A program made the translations under genes and the position numbers. Of a stretch of DNA of 64,000 nucleotides, positions 53,371-63,048 are shown piece after piece (positions within the stretch are counted from its first letter, which is position 1; each line of letters starts with the position of its first letter). The DNA is from Harmothoe impar. Taxonomy: Eukaryota > Annelida > Polychaeta > Phyllodocida > Polynoidae. A model generated the notes under the pieces. The model did not search any database and was not told the DNA's origin. It saw nothing but the letters and a program-made list of their open reading frames with translations. Where the stretch lies: the NCBI GenBank assembly GCA_947462335.1, contig OX381720.1, forward strand, positions 62,703,946 to 62,767,945, in the 5' to 3' direction.

Positions 53371-53785
53371 CTTCTTCCGGTCACGTGATCAATCAGGTCA
53401 CTTCCGGTCACGTGATCCTCAATGAGGTCACTTCCGGTTGGCCATTAGGTCATGTGACGTCACTTCCGGTCCCCTAAGTAGGTCAGTAGGTTACCCAGAA
53501 TGCACCATCCCCTAAGTAGGTCACTTCCGGTCACCCAATGGAGGCCTCTGATTGGCTGCAGGGTTACCCAGAATGCACCGCTAATCCCCTAAGTAGGTCA
53601 CTTCCGGTCACGTGACCCAATGGCGGCCTCTGATTGGCTAACTAGGTCACGTGACGTCACCACTAATCCCCTAAGTAGGTCACTTCCGGTCACGTGACCA
53701 AATGGAGGCCTCTGATTGGCTGCATGTCGATTGAGTAATAAACAGTACTTAACTATAGTCCCGTTCCGATACATACTATACTACT
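53240..53785. repeat. E2 right terminal inverted repeat
   Basis: Reverse complement of 41125 onward with only scattered differences over about 400 bp. It also contains a (TTC)n run at 53341-53376 that is shorter in the left copy. Confidence 0.92.
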
Positions 53786-53791
53786 GGTAGA
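53786..53791. repeat. Right 6-bp target site duplication of E2
   Basis: GGTAGA immediately after the CTATACTACT terminus. Confidence 0.92.
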
Positions 53792-54733
53792 TAATAATCC
53801 TTTAAATACAAGTATGGGGTTACTACAAGTATTAACCACACTTTTTCATGACAATCACGAAAATCTGGTTTAATTTCCCTTTAAACCATTCTGAGAAATT
53901 GCTTTGCAATTATTTCGTATATAGGGCCTTGACAACGCCATTTTCCGCCATATTGTTGGGACCTATATACTGCACTAGTTCCTTTTCGCACTGCTAACTT
54001 TCCGTGCACATAGCACAGAGAGGCATGTTCGCACAATCTTATTCTCAAGCACCTGTCTGCTATGCAAGTAGGAAGGAACTTATCAAGTCACTAGACGCCG
54101 CACATTCAGTGCGTAATCTTAAAAAACACACTTTTCGCGTAATCTTAATTCTTCCCCTCTAGGTGGCGCTCACCTTTCCGTTTGCTATACATCTAGGGCT
54201 GTATGTTAGCTTGTAAATCAGGCAATTATTAAGGATAGAATATAAATAAAGTGTTATTTATCATTGAAAAGCTAATTTTACCGGCCTAAGCATCATATTT
54301 TGGCCCACGTAAGCATGTGCACGAAAAACGTGAAAAATATGTCCTGAGCGAAAATAAATACATTTACAGCACGCTTAACAGGCCATACTCTATAAATCCC
54401 TAACACACAGAGCTGGGGAGGGACACTTCAATAAAGACTTTTGACTAAGCTGTAAAACCTCACATACTGTGAACGTATGTATTTTCGAGCTATACATATT
54501 TTCGTGGATTCTGTGAATTCTAAAATCCACTAAAATATGTACACAGTGAAAATTTACAGTTTTTTTTTTTTGCAAATTTGCAAGAATTTGTACACTCGAA
54601 ATTATGTGAGTGTAGGGGCTTAGTATTCCCTTGACCTGAGTGGTCGGCCTGCAGGGGTGGCCCGCTCAGGTAGTCACTGCGCCCCTCCCATACGGATCCA
54701 GTAACGTGAGACACGGTCTATCTGATAGGACAT
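53792..54733. other. Intergenic, no gene recognised
   Basis: AT-rich; nothing identified. TTTACAGTTTTTTTTTTT near 54554 is a poly-T run. Confidence 0.4.
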
Positions 54734-54781
54734 GGGGATGTAGCTCAGTGGTAGAGCAGTCGCTTGAGTCCCGGTGTCTCC
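54734..54781 (+). pseudogene. tRNA-Ala-like pseudogene or SINE head
   Basis: GGGGATGTAGCTCAGTGGTA then GAGC reproduces the acceptor and D arms of an alanine tRNA, with a perfect A box. The end CCCGGTGTCTCC resembles the 3' acceptor side. The anticodon arm and T-loop B box are deleted, so no functional tRNA results. Confidence 0.6.
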
Positions 54782-57050
54782 GAAAACGTCATTTTCGAGG
54801 AAACTGTGTCCCTCACATATATGTTTACAATAGGCAGAACTATATACATCCATGCATCATGCCAACTATAAAGAGATGATGCAATTTAGGCATTACATTA
54901 TTGTTAATAGTGAATCTTATTACCAGTATGTGTACAAGACTAAAAACGTTAAACTGTGTTGTGTTGGTTTTGTATTGATTGACTCATTTATTCATTGAGA
55001 GAAATTAGTTGAATTGGCTGAAGCACTTATTGATATTCCATTCGGGTTACAGGTTTGATACTGCTCACAGGTTTAAGTATGGTTCAGTCTTAAACAGCCA
55101 AGTTAAGTTTACACTAAAAGGGCTGCAGAGTGCTTTAAGGCATAATGCCCTTAGTCATCATGATGCATGAATTTAACCCCGGAGTAAAACTCACTCGTGC
55201 TGAATTTAAGCATCATGCTGACCCGGTTGAAACCACACCTGAAGGGTTGCCATGATGCATGAATGCAGCCTTGGTGATTAGACTTGGTAAGGGCTGCATC
55301 TAATGACATTGCAGCGCGATGCGGTCCTTAAAGAGTTCACCAGTTGGCATTACACGGAGCGGCTTAGTGCAGCCTGCAGCCACACACCGTGCTGTCAGGA
55401 CATTACCTCACACAACTTAATCATGGATCACTCCTTCACTCCACCAGACCTCCCCCTATGCTGCCGTACGCCTTAGGCCAAATTACAAATTTCAATTTAA
55501 CAGTTGCCTCCGGTGGTTAAACTAGCCTAGCCGATACTCTTATCTCTTATACTAATACCTCTAAGTCTCGTTCTTTAATTATAAAACCATAGTACCATGT
55601 GTCAGCAAACAATTACATTATATCTCTAACTGGACCATAGGCTGAATAGAAGATGTACTGTTCAAAACATACTGCAATTCCAATGATCTATAAATGTTGA
55701 TACTATACATATACATATAGTATTCAACATAATAAGTGCTTAGTGGGCTTATGAATAAAAGCTTATTTCAATGGCATGTCAGTAGTTTAGAGTTCTAATT
55801 GTCTAGAAAAATTTATAGGCGCATTCCCTTGACTAAGCATCCCCATTCAATTTTGGCCGTTTTCCTCTAGACCAGAAAGGAAAAGTCCCTTTTTTCCAGA
55901 CAATTAGAACTATATATACACAATGTACATGTACACATGAGAGTACCGGCAGAGCGTGTCTATATATAGGACACGCACACAAATAGTTACTGCTGTTTGG
56001 CCTGACTCTGATCCCTACCATGATCTGATTAGTCTTTGCCCGTATTAACTATTTCAACTGGAGATCTGAATTGTTATAATTACATGGTGTACAAAGAACA
56101 CGTCCATAATACTACTTTGGTACTTTAGTAGACTTAGAGGACCTCCTTAGCCTGAATAAAAACATATTAGAATTCTTAAAATGAACACTTTTGTAATAAT
56201 ATTCTCAAACATATGCAGCATTGTAGCTTAGCTTATATTGCAACCATCTAACAGGTCCATACAATATGGTATTAATTGCATCTTAATACTTTAGTATATC
56301 CAGCTTTGTGGAAGAAATGACAACGTGATGATATACAGTTTAAGCACATTATGACGGTGCCAATTCTTATACATGAAATATCCCTGACTTAGAGTAAGAA
56401 CAACATATTAGTTCAGCACTGCGTAACATTGAGCAAAGGACAAACTTATAATCAATAATTCTGACATGATTCTAATAAACCTAATTTAGTGGTCTGAACC
56501 AGTTAATGTATATGCAATATGTTAGAATATACTATTATCCCTCGGGCACAGCATAGGGATATGTCCTTGTACTTATGATGCATGGATGTAGCCTATACTT
56601 AGCAGGGCTGTATAAATGTGTAAATATACATTAACAAAGGGTCAGCATGCTTCACCAATGCAGCTGTGTTGAGTACCTCCCCGGCTGCACTGGTGCATTA
56701 CAATGACAAATGTCAAACATACTGTCCTCAAAGGGTTAGACATGTGACCAGAATAATGCCTCTGTGCATTTGCTGCCTTAGGCCGCTGTAAGTCGTAAAC
56801 CATGACGTCAGTCCCCGACTGAGGCTGGTGATGTGGCCATTATGCACACTGTATAAAGCACATGTACGTGCCAAATAGAGCTCAATAGTGTATAAACCAT
56901 TTCACCAATATACTCTTGTTGTAAGCATCATGCTGATCCTACACTGTCAGAAGTTAGTGTAGATGCACAGCGATATATACTGTAGCTGCACAGTATGATC
57001 GGAGGTATTTGTTGGTTTCCAGTATGACATACACTCAGGCCACCTTTTAT
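54782..57050. repeat. Intergenic with dispersed GATGCATG/GCATCATG motifs
   Basis: CATGATGCATGAAT(T/G) at 55159 and 55251, GCATCATGCTGA(C/T)C at 55209 and 56926, and GATGCATGGATGTAGCC at 56577 recur, often beside GGGCTGCA and AAAGGGTT words. The same words occur near 7890, 9014, 33227, 35167 and 40382. No gene was recognised here. Confidence 0.45.
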
Positions 57051-57390
57051 TGATAACTTGGATTACGGGCACTCAGAGCAAATATTTTGGGGGGCGGGAG
57101 GAAAAAAAAAGAAAAAAAAGCTGGCCATCAATACTGAAATTTTCCAGGGGGCGGAAGGAAAAAAAAAAAAAAAAGCATGGAAAAGTCTTCTTTTGGCTAT
57201 CAAATGACGGTATATTGAGAGACATTCCCAAATATCCCCCATTTTAAAGGCCTAAGTCTGGGTGTTTGCTAGTCAGCATGTACTTCTTTTTATTTTTCTT
57301 TGCTAAAATTCTCAAAAAATCCCAGCGGAGGGGGGTAAAAAAAAAAATATGCCAAAATTCTCATCGGCGGATCCGTAATCCAAGTTATCA
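57051..57390. mobile_element. MITE-like element with 18-bp perfect TIRs
   Basis: TGATAACTTGGATTACGG at 57051-57068 and its exact reverse complement at 57373-57390. The interior (about 300 bp) has A-runs and no coding sequence. Confidence 0.8.
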
Positions 57391-57405
57391 GAACAAAACG
57401 GGCTC

Positions 57406-57666
57406 ACCTACCAGACTGTAGAACACCACATACAGGAGACCATGGGTTCAAGTCAGCACAATGAGACATACATTTTTCTTTTCATATTTCTTTAACCCAT
57501 TTGGCATGCATTTCCACCTATACTGACAAGGGAATATTAGCTAGTAAATATTTGAACATATACATTTGTATGATTTAGATGTTCTATAGATAAACAACAG
57601 TATTGCCTTTATGGCAAGGTGGGATTCAAACCCATGATCTCCTGTGTGTTGTTCTACATTAGGTAA
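57406..57666. repeat. Inverted pair of tRNA-like repeats
   Basis: ACCTACCAGACTGTAGAACA...CATGGGTTCAAGTC (57406-57455) is repeated inverted at 57618-57666 (GATTCAAACCCATGATCTCC). A B-box-like GGTTCAAGTC is present in each arm. Confidence 0.5.
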
Positions 57667-57965
57667 CAGTGTATGCAGTAGATATACTTCCTGAGGCACA
57701 AAGCTATTCACAAACTTTCAACTCTTTCATAAATCAATCTTTCATGCTTAAATTAGCCATTTTCAGCCCACTACTTTACTTGAAAACAAATATATAGTTT
57801 AGGAGTATCTAAGGGTAACTAGGCAGTATACCAGTAGGCCTATAACCAAACCTGTACATTGCTTTTGTGCCACAAGTAAAAGGTCTGGTATAATTATGTA
57901 CAACCGATATAATTGATTAAAGAATACCTGAATCAGATTTTGTATATATCTACACCCCCTAGATC

Positions 57966-60740
57966 TCAGTTAAGCTGGACCTTATTAGCCATGAGTATCT
58001 GTCTTTGAGGGTATTTGTTTGGATCTTCACTCTGATACCGGCTTCTAGATGAGTTATGAGTTTCAGCCGACATGGTGCGTGGTTTTCTGACTTTGCCGTC
58101 TTCTAGATCCAGCGCAGCTTTAACTTGTTGCTGACTGAGGACACTAGAGCTGACCCGCATGGAGGCTCCGCTTGGGGCGGCTCCGCCCGGGGCGCCCGGG
58201 TCCCCTCGGTCGGTGTTATCCTGTACCAGGTTACACTCGTCACTAGAGGAGGAGTGTAGCCACAGGTCGGCCAGCTGCCCCTCAGAGCTCTCCGTACTCA
58301 GGCTGTGTCGGGGGTTAGCCAGCACGGCCCTGGACTCTGACAACGTACCGTTAGCCTCCTTCTTAGAGGCCGCTGTGCGGTCCTTGACTTTGTTAATGGC
58401 GTCACTGACCCGGTTATACACACTCTCAGACTGGGTCATGGCTCTGTTGTTGGAGTTGGGCCGCGTGCCCAGCATGACGTGGTCCATGCTCTTAGCCCGG
58501 CTAGTCTGTTTCTTTGATGGTGGGAAGGTACAACTGGCAATGGTAGATTCAGCCTCTCCATTCTGCGGCTTCAACAGCTGCTTAGAGGACACACCAGACC
58601 AGGGGGGGCTGCTGTCCTCCTTAGGGGTCTGAATATGGGGTGTCGAGGGCCCATTCATGGCTGCCTTGGGGTCCTTTTCCTCGGTACTGTTGAGTCGCTT
58701 GGTGCGAGGTGTGGGGACAGGCCGGTCAGTCATTAACACATTCGGGTCAAACCGGTGTTGACCCTGAGAGGGTTTGACTGAGAACCTTGGTGTTGGTACC
58801 GGTGAGCGGTGTGCTGCAGACCTGTCCGCTACACTGGGTGATTTACTATCTGTGTTAGACGCAGCCCCAGCCCGGGAGGAGGAGATACTCAGAGGCTCCA
58901 TGGACTTGGCTGGGAACCGCTCAGTAGAATTTGAGAACTTAGACGCCTGCTGGTTGGTGCTTGGCCGCGGGTCGGCACCTTGGGGTTTGGTCTGCTGGTG
59001 GCGCTGGTGCGCAGGTTGGAACTGATTGGTGGGTTTCTTCACCTCCTTCTCCAACATCCGAGCTGACCTGGTGTTAAAAGTGTTAGACCCCTCCGCTGGC
59101 CGCACCTGGATAACATTGGTCCCTTGCAAGTTACTCGCTGACTGTTTCACATCAGGGGCTTTAGCTAGTGGTGGTTCATCCTTTGTCTTCATGTCCAAAC
59201 CCGATGACACATTGCCCACTGTGAGACGCCTCTCCAGTTCTGCTGGCTTTTGCTCAGCTTTCTGTTGTTGAAAGTTGTTGTGACTAGTTTTTTCTGCAGG
59301 AACCTGGGCTGGTGTGACAGATTGAGGCTGTGTGGGGTGGACCTTATTGTTTCTAGCACTAGCTGGAGGACTTTTGGTCTCAGCTTTACCACATTGAGTG
59401 TCTCTGCCTGCCTGGGGGTCCTTGGTGGAGATTGGGGTTGATTTAGTAGTTTGTTGGTGATTTAAGGCCTTTCCTACATCTTGCCCACTGGAAATACTGG
59501 TTTTTACGACTTGCTTCACACCATTCACTTCCAAAGCCTTGCTTTGTTTATTGGCACTTTTTGCCTTGTTGTCACTGACAAGTTTATTCTCAGAACCAGA
59601 TTTAGCTTTTCCATCAACAGTATCTTTTGATGGTTTTTGTATGGGTGCCACCCGTGTATCGGTGACTCCTACATTACTATGGTTATTGGCTACCGGAGTC
59701 TTAGGAGGGGCAGGAGTGCTACTGGTTGGAGGTTTACTTACCGCAATCTCAGTTTTCTCACTTTGTAGAGAAAACCTTGAGTCACTGCGATCACGGACGA
59801 TCGACAAATAGGTAATATCCCGAGACAGGAGACTAAACCCGCCCTCACTCTTTGTGTCATCTGCTAATGCCTTGGGTCCGTCCTCCTCGCCGGAGTCGGG
59901 CAGCAGGCTGAGTATAAAGTGGACGCGCTGGTCAGCAGAGGACACCTGCTTGTTGAGGTGGTCGTACAGCTCCGTCAGCTGCTTCTCCTTCTGCCCGATC
60001 TCCTCCTGGATCTGCTCTAGGTGCCGCTTGTGCCGCTTGGACTTGTTTTTAATTGTCTGCCCCCGCGTCCGCAGCTCCTGGATGTGGTCCTGCTTCTCGT
60101 TCATCTCCTTCTCCAAGCGCCGGATCTCCCGGAAGTTGTGAACCAGAGACAGGGTTTCCTGACTCAGGTCCTCCTTTTTGCGGAGAGTGGTGAGGAATAT
60201 CCTCTTCACATAGCTAAGGTCTTTGATGATCTCGCGCATTTTACAAACTGTCTTCTCGAGTTCACTTCTTATGTCCTTCTCCATGTCCAGCTCCTTGGCC
60301 TCAGCACCGACCGTGTTCTCCATAACAGCAGCCACTATGTCAATCACTCCCTGCACCTTGGAGGTTATCGTCTTCCCGTTAGTCCCAAACTTGCCGTTCT
60401 CCCCCGAGTCATCCTCCTCGTCCCCACAGTTCAGCTTGTGCTCGAGGTGCGCCCTCCTGTCCTCGGCCGTCTCTATGTAGTCTATCACAGAGTGCATGCT
60501 GTCACAGAACTTAGTCACAAGCTGTTCATGTTTATCATCTGTTGTACACTTCTTATCGAGAGTCTCCAGGTTTTTGCGCTCCTCTCGGAGTGCGGACCGC
60601 AGGACGTAGGATCGTCGGAGCTCATCCCCGAGTGTGGTTGTCCTTAACACACAGTCCCCCAACCACTGCTTGGTCTCCTGGATCTTGGACTCCAGTGTCT
60701 GGGTCTGGTTCTCCAACTCACTGATCTCCCTCTCTTTGTC
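57966..60740 (-). CDS. CARD/coiled-coil gene, last exon
   Basis: The minus-strand acceptor is TCTATTGTAG/GAC at 60740. The exon opens DKEREISELENQTQTLESKI, continues a heptad-rich coiled coil to about residue 270, then low-complexity sequence with PKTPVANN, RSPVPTPRFSV and DRPVPTPRTKR, ending QILMANKVQLN. At 2.8 kb it holds over 90% of the visible coding sequence. Confidence 0.85.
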   Translation of the reverse strand, partial: DKEREISELENQTQTLESKIQETKQWLGDCVLRTTTLGDELRRSYVLRSALREERKNLETLDKKCTTDDKHEQLVTKFCDSMHSVIDYIETAEDRRAHLEHKLNCGDEEDDSGENGKFGTNGKTITSKVQGVIDIVAAVMENTVGAEAKELDMEKDIRSELEKTVCKMREIIKDLSYVKRIFLTTLRKKEDLSQETLSLVHNFREIRRLEKEMNEKQDHIQELRTRGQTIKNKSKRHKRHLEQIQEEIGQKEKQLTELYDHLNKQVSSADQRVHFILSLLPDSGEEDGPKALADDTKSEGGFSLLSRDITYLSIVRDRSDSRFSLQSEKTEIAVSKPPTSSTPAPPKTPVANNHSNVGVTDTRVAPIQKPSKDTVDGKAKSGSENKLVSDNKAKSANKQSKALEVNGVKQVVKTSISSGQDVGKALNHQQTTKSTPISTKDPQAGRDTQCGKAETKSPPASARNNKVHPTQPQSVTPAQVPAEKTSHNNFQQQKAEQKPAELERRLTVGNVSSGLDMKTKDEPPLAKAPDVKQSASNLQGTNVIQVRPAEGSNTFNTRSARMLEKEVKKPTNQFQPAHQRHQQTKPQGADPRPSTNQQASKFSNSTERFPAKSMEPLSISSSRAGAASNTDSKSPSVADRSAAHRSPVPTPRFSVKPSQGQHRFDPNVLMTDRPVPTPRTKRLNSTEEKDPKAAMNGPSTPHIQTPKEDSSPPWSGVSSKQLLKPQNGEAESTIASCTFPPSKKQTSRAKSMDHVMLGTRPNSNNRAMTQSESVYNRVSDAINKVKDRTAASKKEANGTLSESRAVLANPRHSLSTESSEGQLADLWLHSSSSDECNLVQDNTDRGDPGAPGGAAPSGASMRVSSSVLSQQQVKAALDLEDGKVRKPRTMSAETHNSSRSRYQSEDPNKYPQRQILMANKVQLN

Positions 60741-62084
60741 CTACAATAGAAAGGGCAAACTTCTTTCAGAAATGTGTCCCAAAAAGTCACTAATGCTGCA
60801 AAGTAAAATAAAGAATTTTTACTTCGAAAGGGTATATTGTGTAATGTTCTTGGGCACAATCAAATGGTACTTTAAGTATCACGCTGATAGATGTCTAATA
60901 TAATAATGACATCATACTGATATTATACTGATGCTACCCTGCTGTTACAAATACTAATGTGATGACTAATACTGATATTATACTTATGTTATACAATTAT
61001 CACACATATGTCATAGCGATGTTTTGCCAGTAACTAGAATTTGGTCTCCTGCTCCTGCAGCCTGGTATAATACTGATATAATACTGATATAAAACTGATA
61101 TAATACTGATGTCATACTGGTATAAAACTCATATAATACTGATATTGTACTGATGAAATACTGATATAATACTGATATAATACTGGTATAATACTGATAT
61201 CATACAGATATCATACTAATATTATACTGCTATTACACTGATTTTATACCAATATGATACTGATATAATACTTTATTGTAATATTGTACCTGGAACTCTG
61301 TTTCCTGTTCCTGAAGGTTGACCTCCAGTTTGGTCTCAAAGAAGCGCTGCACGTTGGGGAGTGACTTCTTGTAGGTGCGTATCAGCCTGTCCTGGATGTG
61401 GTCTGAGATATTGTACGACTTGATGTCCGTCTTAAACTGGTCCGAAACTGTGAAGAGACATTTTGAAATGTAATTGACATATATCAAAACAAATATTATT
61501 TTTTGTAAAGGATGTTTAGTCCTCTTATTATTTAGTAATTTATGCCACTGAAGAAGACAAGTTCAGATATGATTATGTAAATATAGCTTTGTTTTGTAAG
61601 ATGATCCAACTTTCATTCTTTTGACAGGGCTTTTAAAAATCCAGCGTATTGAAAAGTTATTCAGTAAGGTATTCAGAGATGATAGCCTTTTGAAACTGGT
61701 GTGGCAATCATCATATTATCTACTTATAATTGTATCCGACTACATCAGACACACTAGAGGCCTGGAGAGCACTGCAGAGGAGATTTTGACTGTATAAATC
61801 AGTGAAGATGCATTTGAGAAATCTACCTTTGAACGCACAAATCATAGATCTTAAATACAAATTGTCACAGACAATTTTTCTCAATTATTCCCATTAATTT
61901 TTTTCATCATATGATAATAATAAGGTTAAAAACAGAATTCACCTTCAAGTATTTTGAGGTAGTCTGCTACAAAGCCGTGTCCACATTTGAGCAGGGCCTC
62001 CAGGAAGGCGTCGAAGGCCTCAGGTCCCCGGTGAGGCAGCAGGTCCAGGAGGAGGCCGACCCTCTCTGACCGTGTACGCTGCGA
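57966..62084 (-). CDS. CARD/coiled-coil protein gene, 5' part outside the window
   Basis: Three spliced exons give about 1,020 residues: 62084-61943 (CARD, helices about 3-6), 61447-61290, and 60740-57966 to the stop. Phases agree at each junction (0, 1, 0). The CARD portion reads RVGLLLDLLPHRGPEAFDAF and HGFVADYLKILE, closest in style to RAIDD- or caspase-type CARDs. A coiled coil of about 300 residues follows (RRLEKEMNEKQDHIQELRT). The remaining 600 are Ser/Thr/Pro/Lys-rich and probably disordered, with two PVPTPR motifs that could bind SH3 domains. A scaffold in CARD-mediated immune or cell-death signalling is likely (inference). The N-terminal CARD exon is not in 62085-64000 in any form I could recognise. 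Confidence 0.78.
60890..61275. repeat. ATACTGATATA tandem repeats in intron
   Basis: Degenerate 10-12-bp units of ATACTGATATAATACTGATA fill most of the intron between 60740 and 61290. Confidence 0.9.
61290..61447 (-). CDS. CARD/coiled-coil gene, middle exon
   Basis: 158 bp between a CTTCACAG acceptor and a CAG/GTACAA donor. Encodes SDQFKTDIKSYNISDHIQDR then VQRFFETKLEVNLQEQETE, linking the CARD to the coiled coil. Confidence 0.85.
61943..62084 (-). CDS. CARD/coiled-coil gene, CARD exon
   Basis: 142 bp between a TTTACACTTTACAG acceptor and a GAAG/GTGAAT donor. Encodes SQRTRSERVGLLLDLLPHRG, then PEAFDAFLEALLKCGHGF and VADYLKILE. Its first seven codons and acceptor are the sequence amplified in the adjacent minisatellite. 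Confidence 0.82.
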
Positions 62085-63048
62085 CTGTAAAGTGTAAACA
62101 ATGACATGTATACCTTACACTGACACCCGCTCTGACCGGGTACGCTGCGACTGTAAAGTGTAAACAATGACATGTATACCGTACACTGACACCCGCTCTG
62201 ACCGGGTACGCTGCGACTGTAAAGTGTAAACAATGACATGTATACCGTACACTGACACCCGCTCTGACCGGGTACGCTGCGACTGTAAAGTGTAAACAAT
62301 GACATGTATACCGTACACTGACAGCCGCTCTGACCGGGTACGCTGCGACTGTAAAGTGTAAACAATGACATGTATACCGTACACTGACACCCGCTCTGAC
62401 CGGGTACGCTGCGACTGTAAAGTGTAAACAATGACATGTATACTGTACACTGACACCCGCTCTGACCGGGTACGCTGCGACTGTAAAGTATAAACAATGA
62501 CATGTATACTGCACACTGACACCCTCTCTGACCGGGTATGCTGCGACTGTAAAGTGTAAACAATGACATGTATACCGTACACTGACACCCTCTCTGACCG
62601 GGTACGTTGCGACTGTAAAGTGTAAACAATGACATGTATACCGTACACTGACAGCCGCTCTGACCGTGTACGCTGCGACTGTATAGTGTAAACAATGACA
62701 TAATGTATATTGCACACTGACACCCGCTCTGACCGTGTATGCTGCGACTGTAAAGTGTAAACAATGACATGTATACTGTACACTGACACCGCTCTGACCG
62801 TGTACGCTGCGACTGTAAAGTGTAAACAATGACATGTATACTGTACACTGACACCTGCTCTGACCGGGTACGCTGTGACTGTAAAGTGTAAACAATGACA
62901 TGTATACCGCACACTGACACCCGCTCTGACCGTGTACGCTGCGACTGTAAAGTGTAAACAATGACATGTATACCGTACACTGACACCCGCTCTGACCGTG
63001 TACGCTGCGACTGTAAAGTGTAAACAATGACATGTATACCGTACACTG
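62068..63048. repeat. 66-bp minisatellite containing a splice acceptor
   Basis: About 15 tandem copies of a 66-bp unit (a few of 65-68 bp). On the minus strand each reads TTGTTTACACTTTACAG/TCG and continues with the first codons of the CARD exon. The unit length is a multiple of three with no stop in any minus-strand frame, which yields three long meaningless open frames. Confidence 0.95.

Larger units (their letters stand above)
41125..53785. mobile_element. E2: complete Polinton/Maverick-like element
   Basis: A 12,661-bp element bounded by a perfect 6-bp duplication (GGTAGA) and long TIRs beginning AG (AGTAGTATAGTATGTATCGG). A 6-bp duplication and AG termini are the Polinton hallmark. Genes: protein-primed family B polymerase (-, broken), a PC4-like low-complexity protein (-), and a two-Death-domain protein (+), with divergent promoters in the centre. 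Removing the two nested CACTA-like insertions leaves about 9.5 kb, short for a Polinton (commonly 15-20 kb). Capsid, penton, maturation protease, packaging ATPase and integrase genes were not found. It may depend on integrase supplied in trans, or be an internally deleted relic. Confidence 0.88.

Noticed and set aside
41125..53785. Polinton integrase, capsid or packaging ATPase
   Set aside because: Searched for by eye in all frames (DDE/HHCC, Walker A, jelly-roll-length ORFs); no credible candidate. Could be missed if extremely decayed.
54734..54781. Functional tRNA-Ala
   Set aside because: Only the acceptor/D-arm half is present; anticodon arm and B box are deleted.
58159..60647. Plus-strand frames across the CARD gene exon
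   Set aside because: Shadows of the 925-codon minus-strand exon. No domain-like sequence and no splice support.
62068..63048. CRISPR array
   Set aside because: Regular repeats, but the units are contiguous with no unique spacers, and the DNA is eukaryotic.
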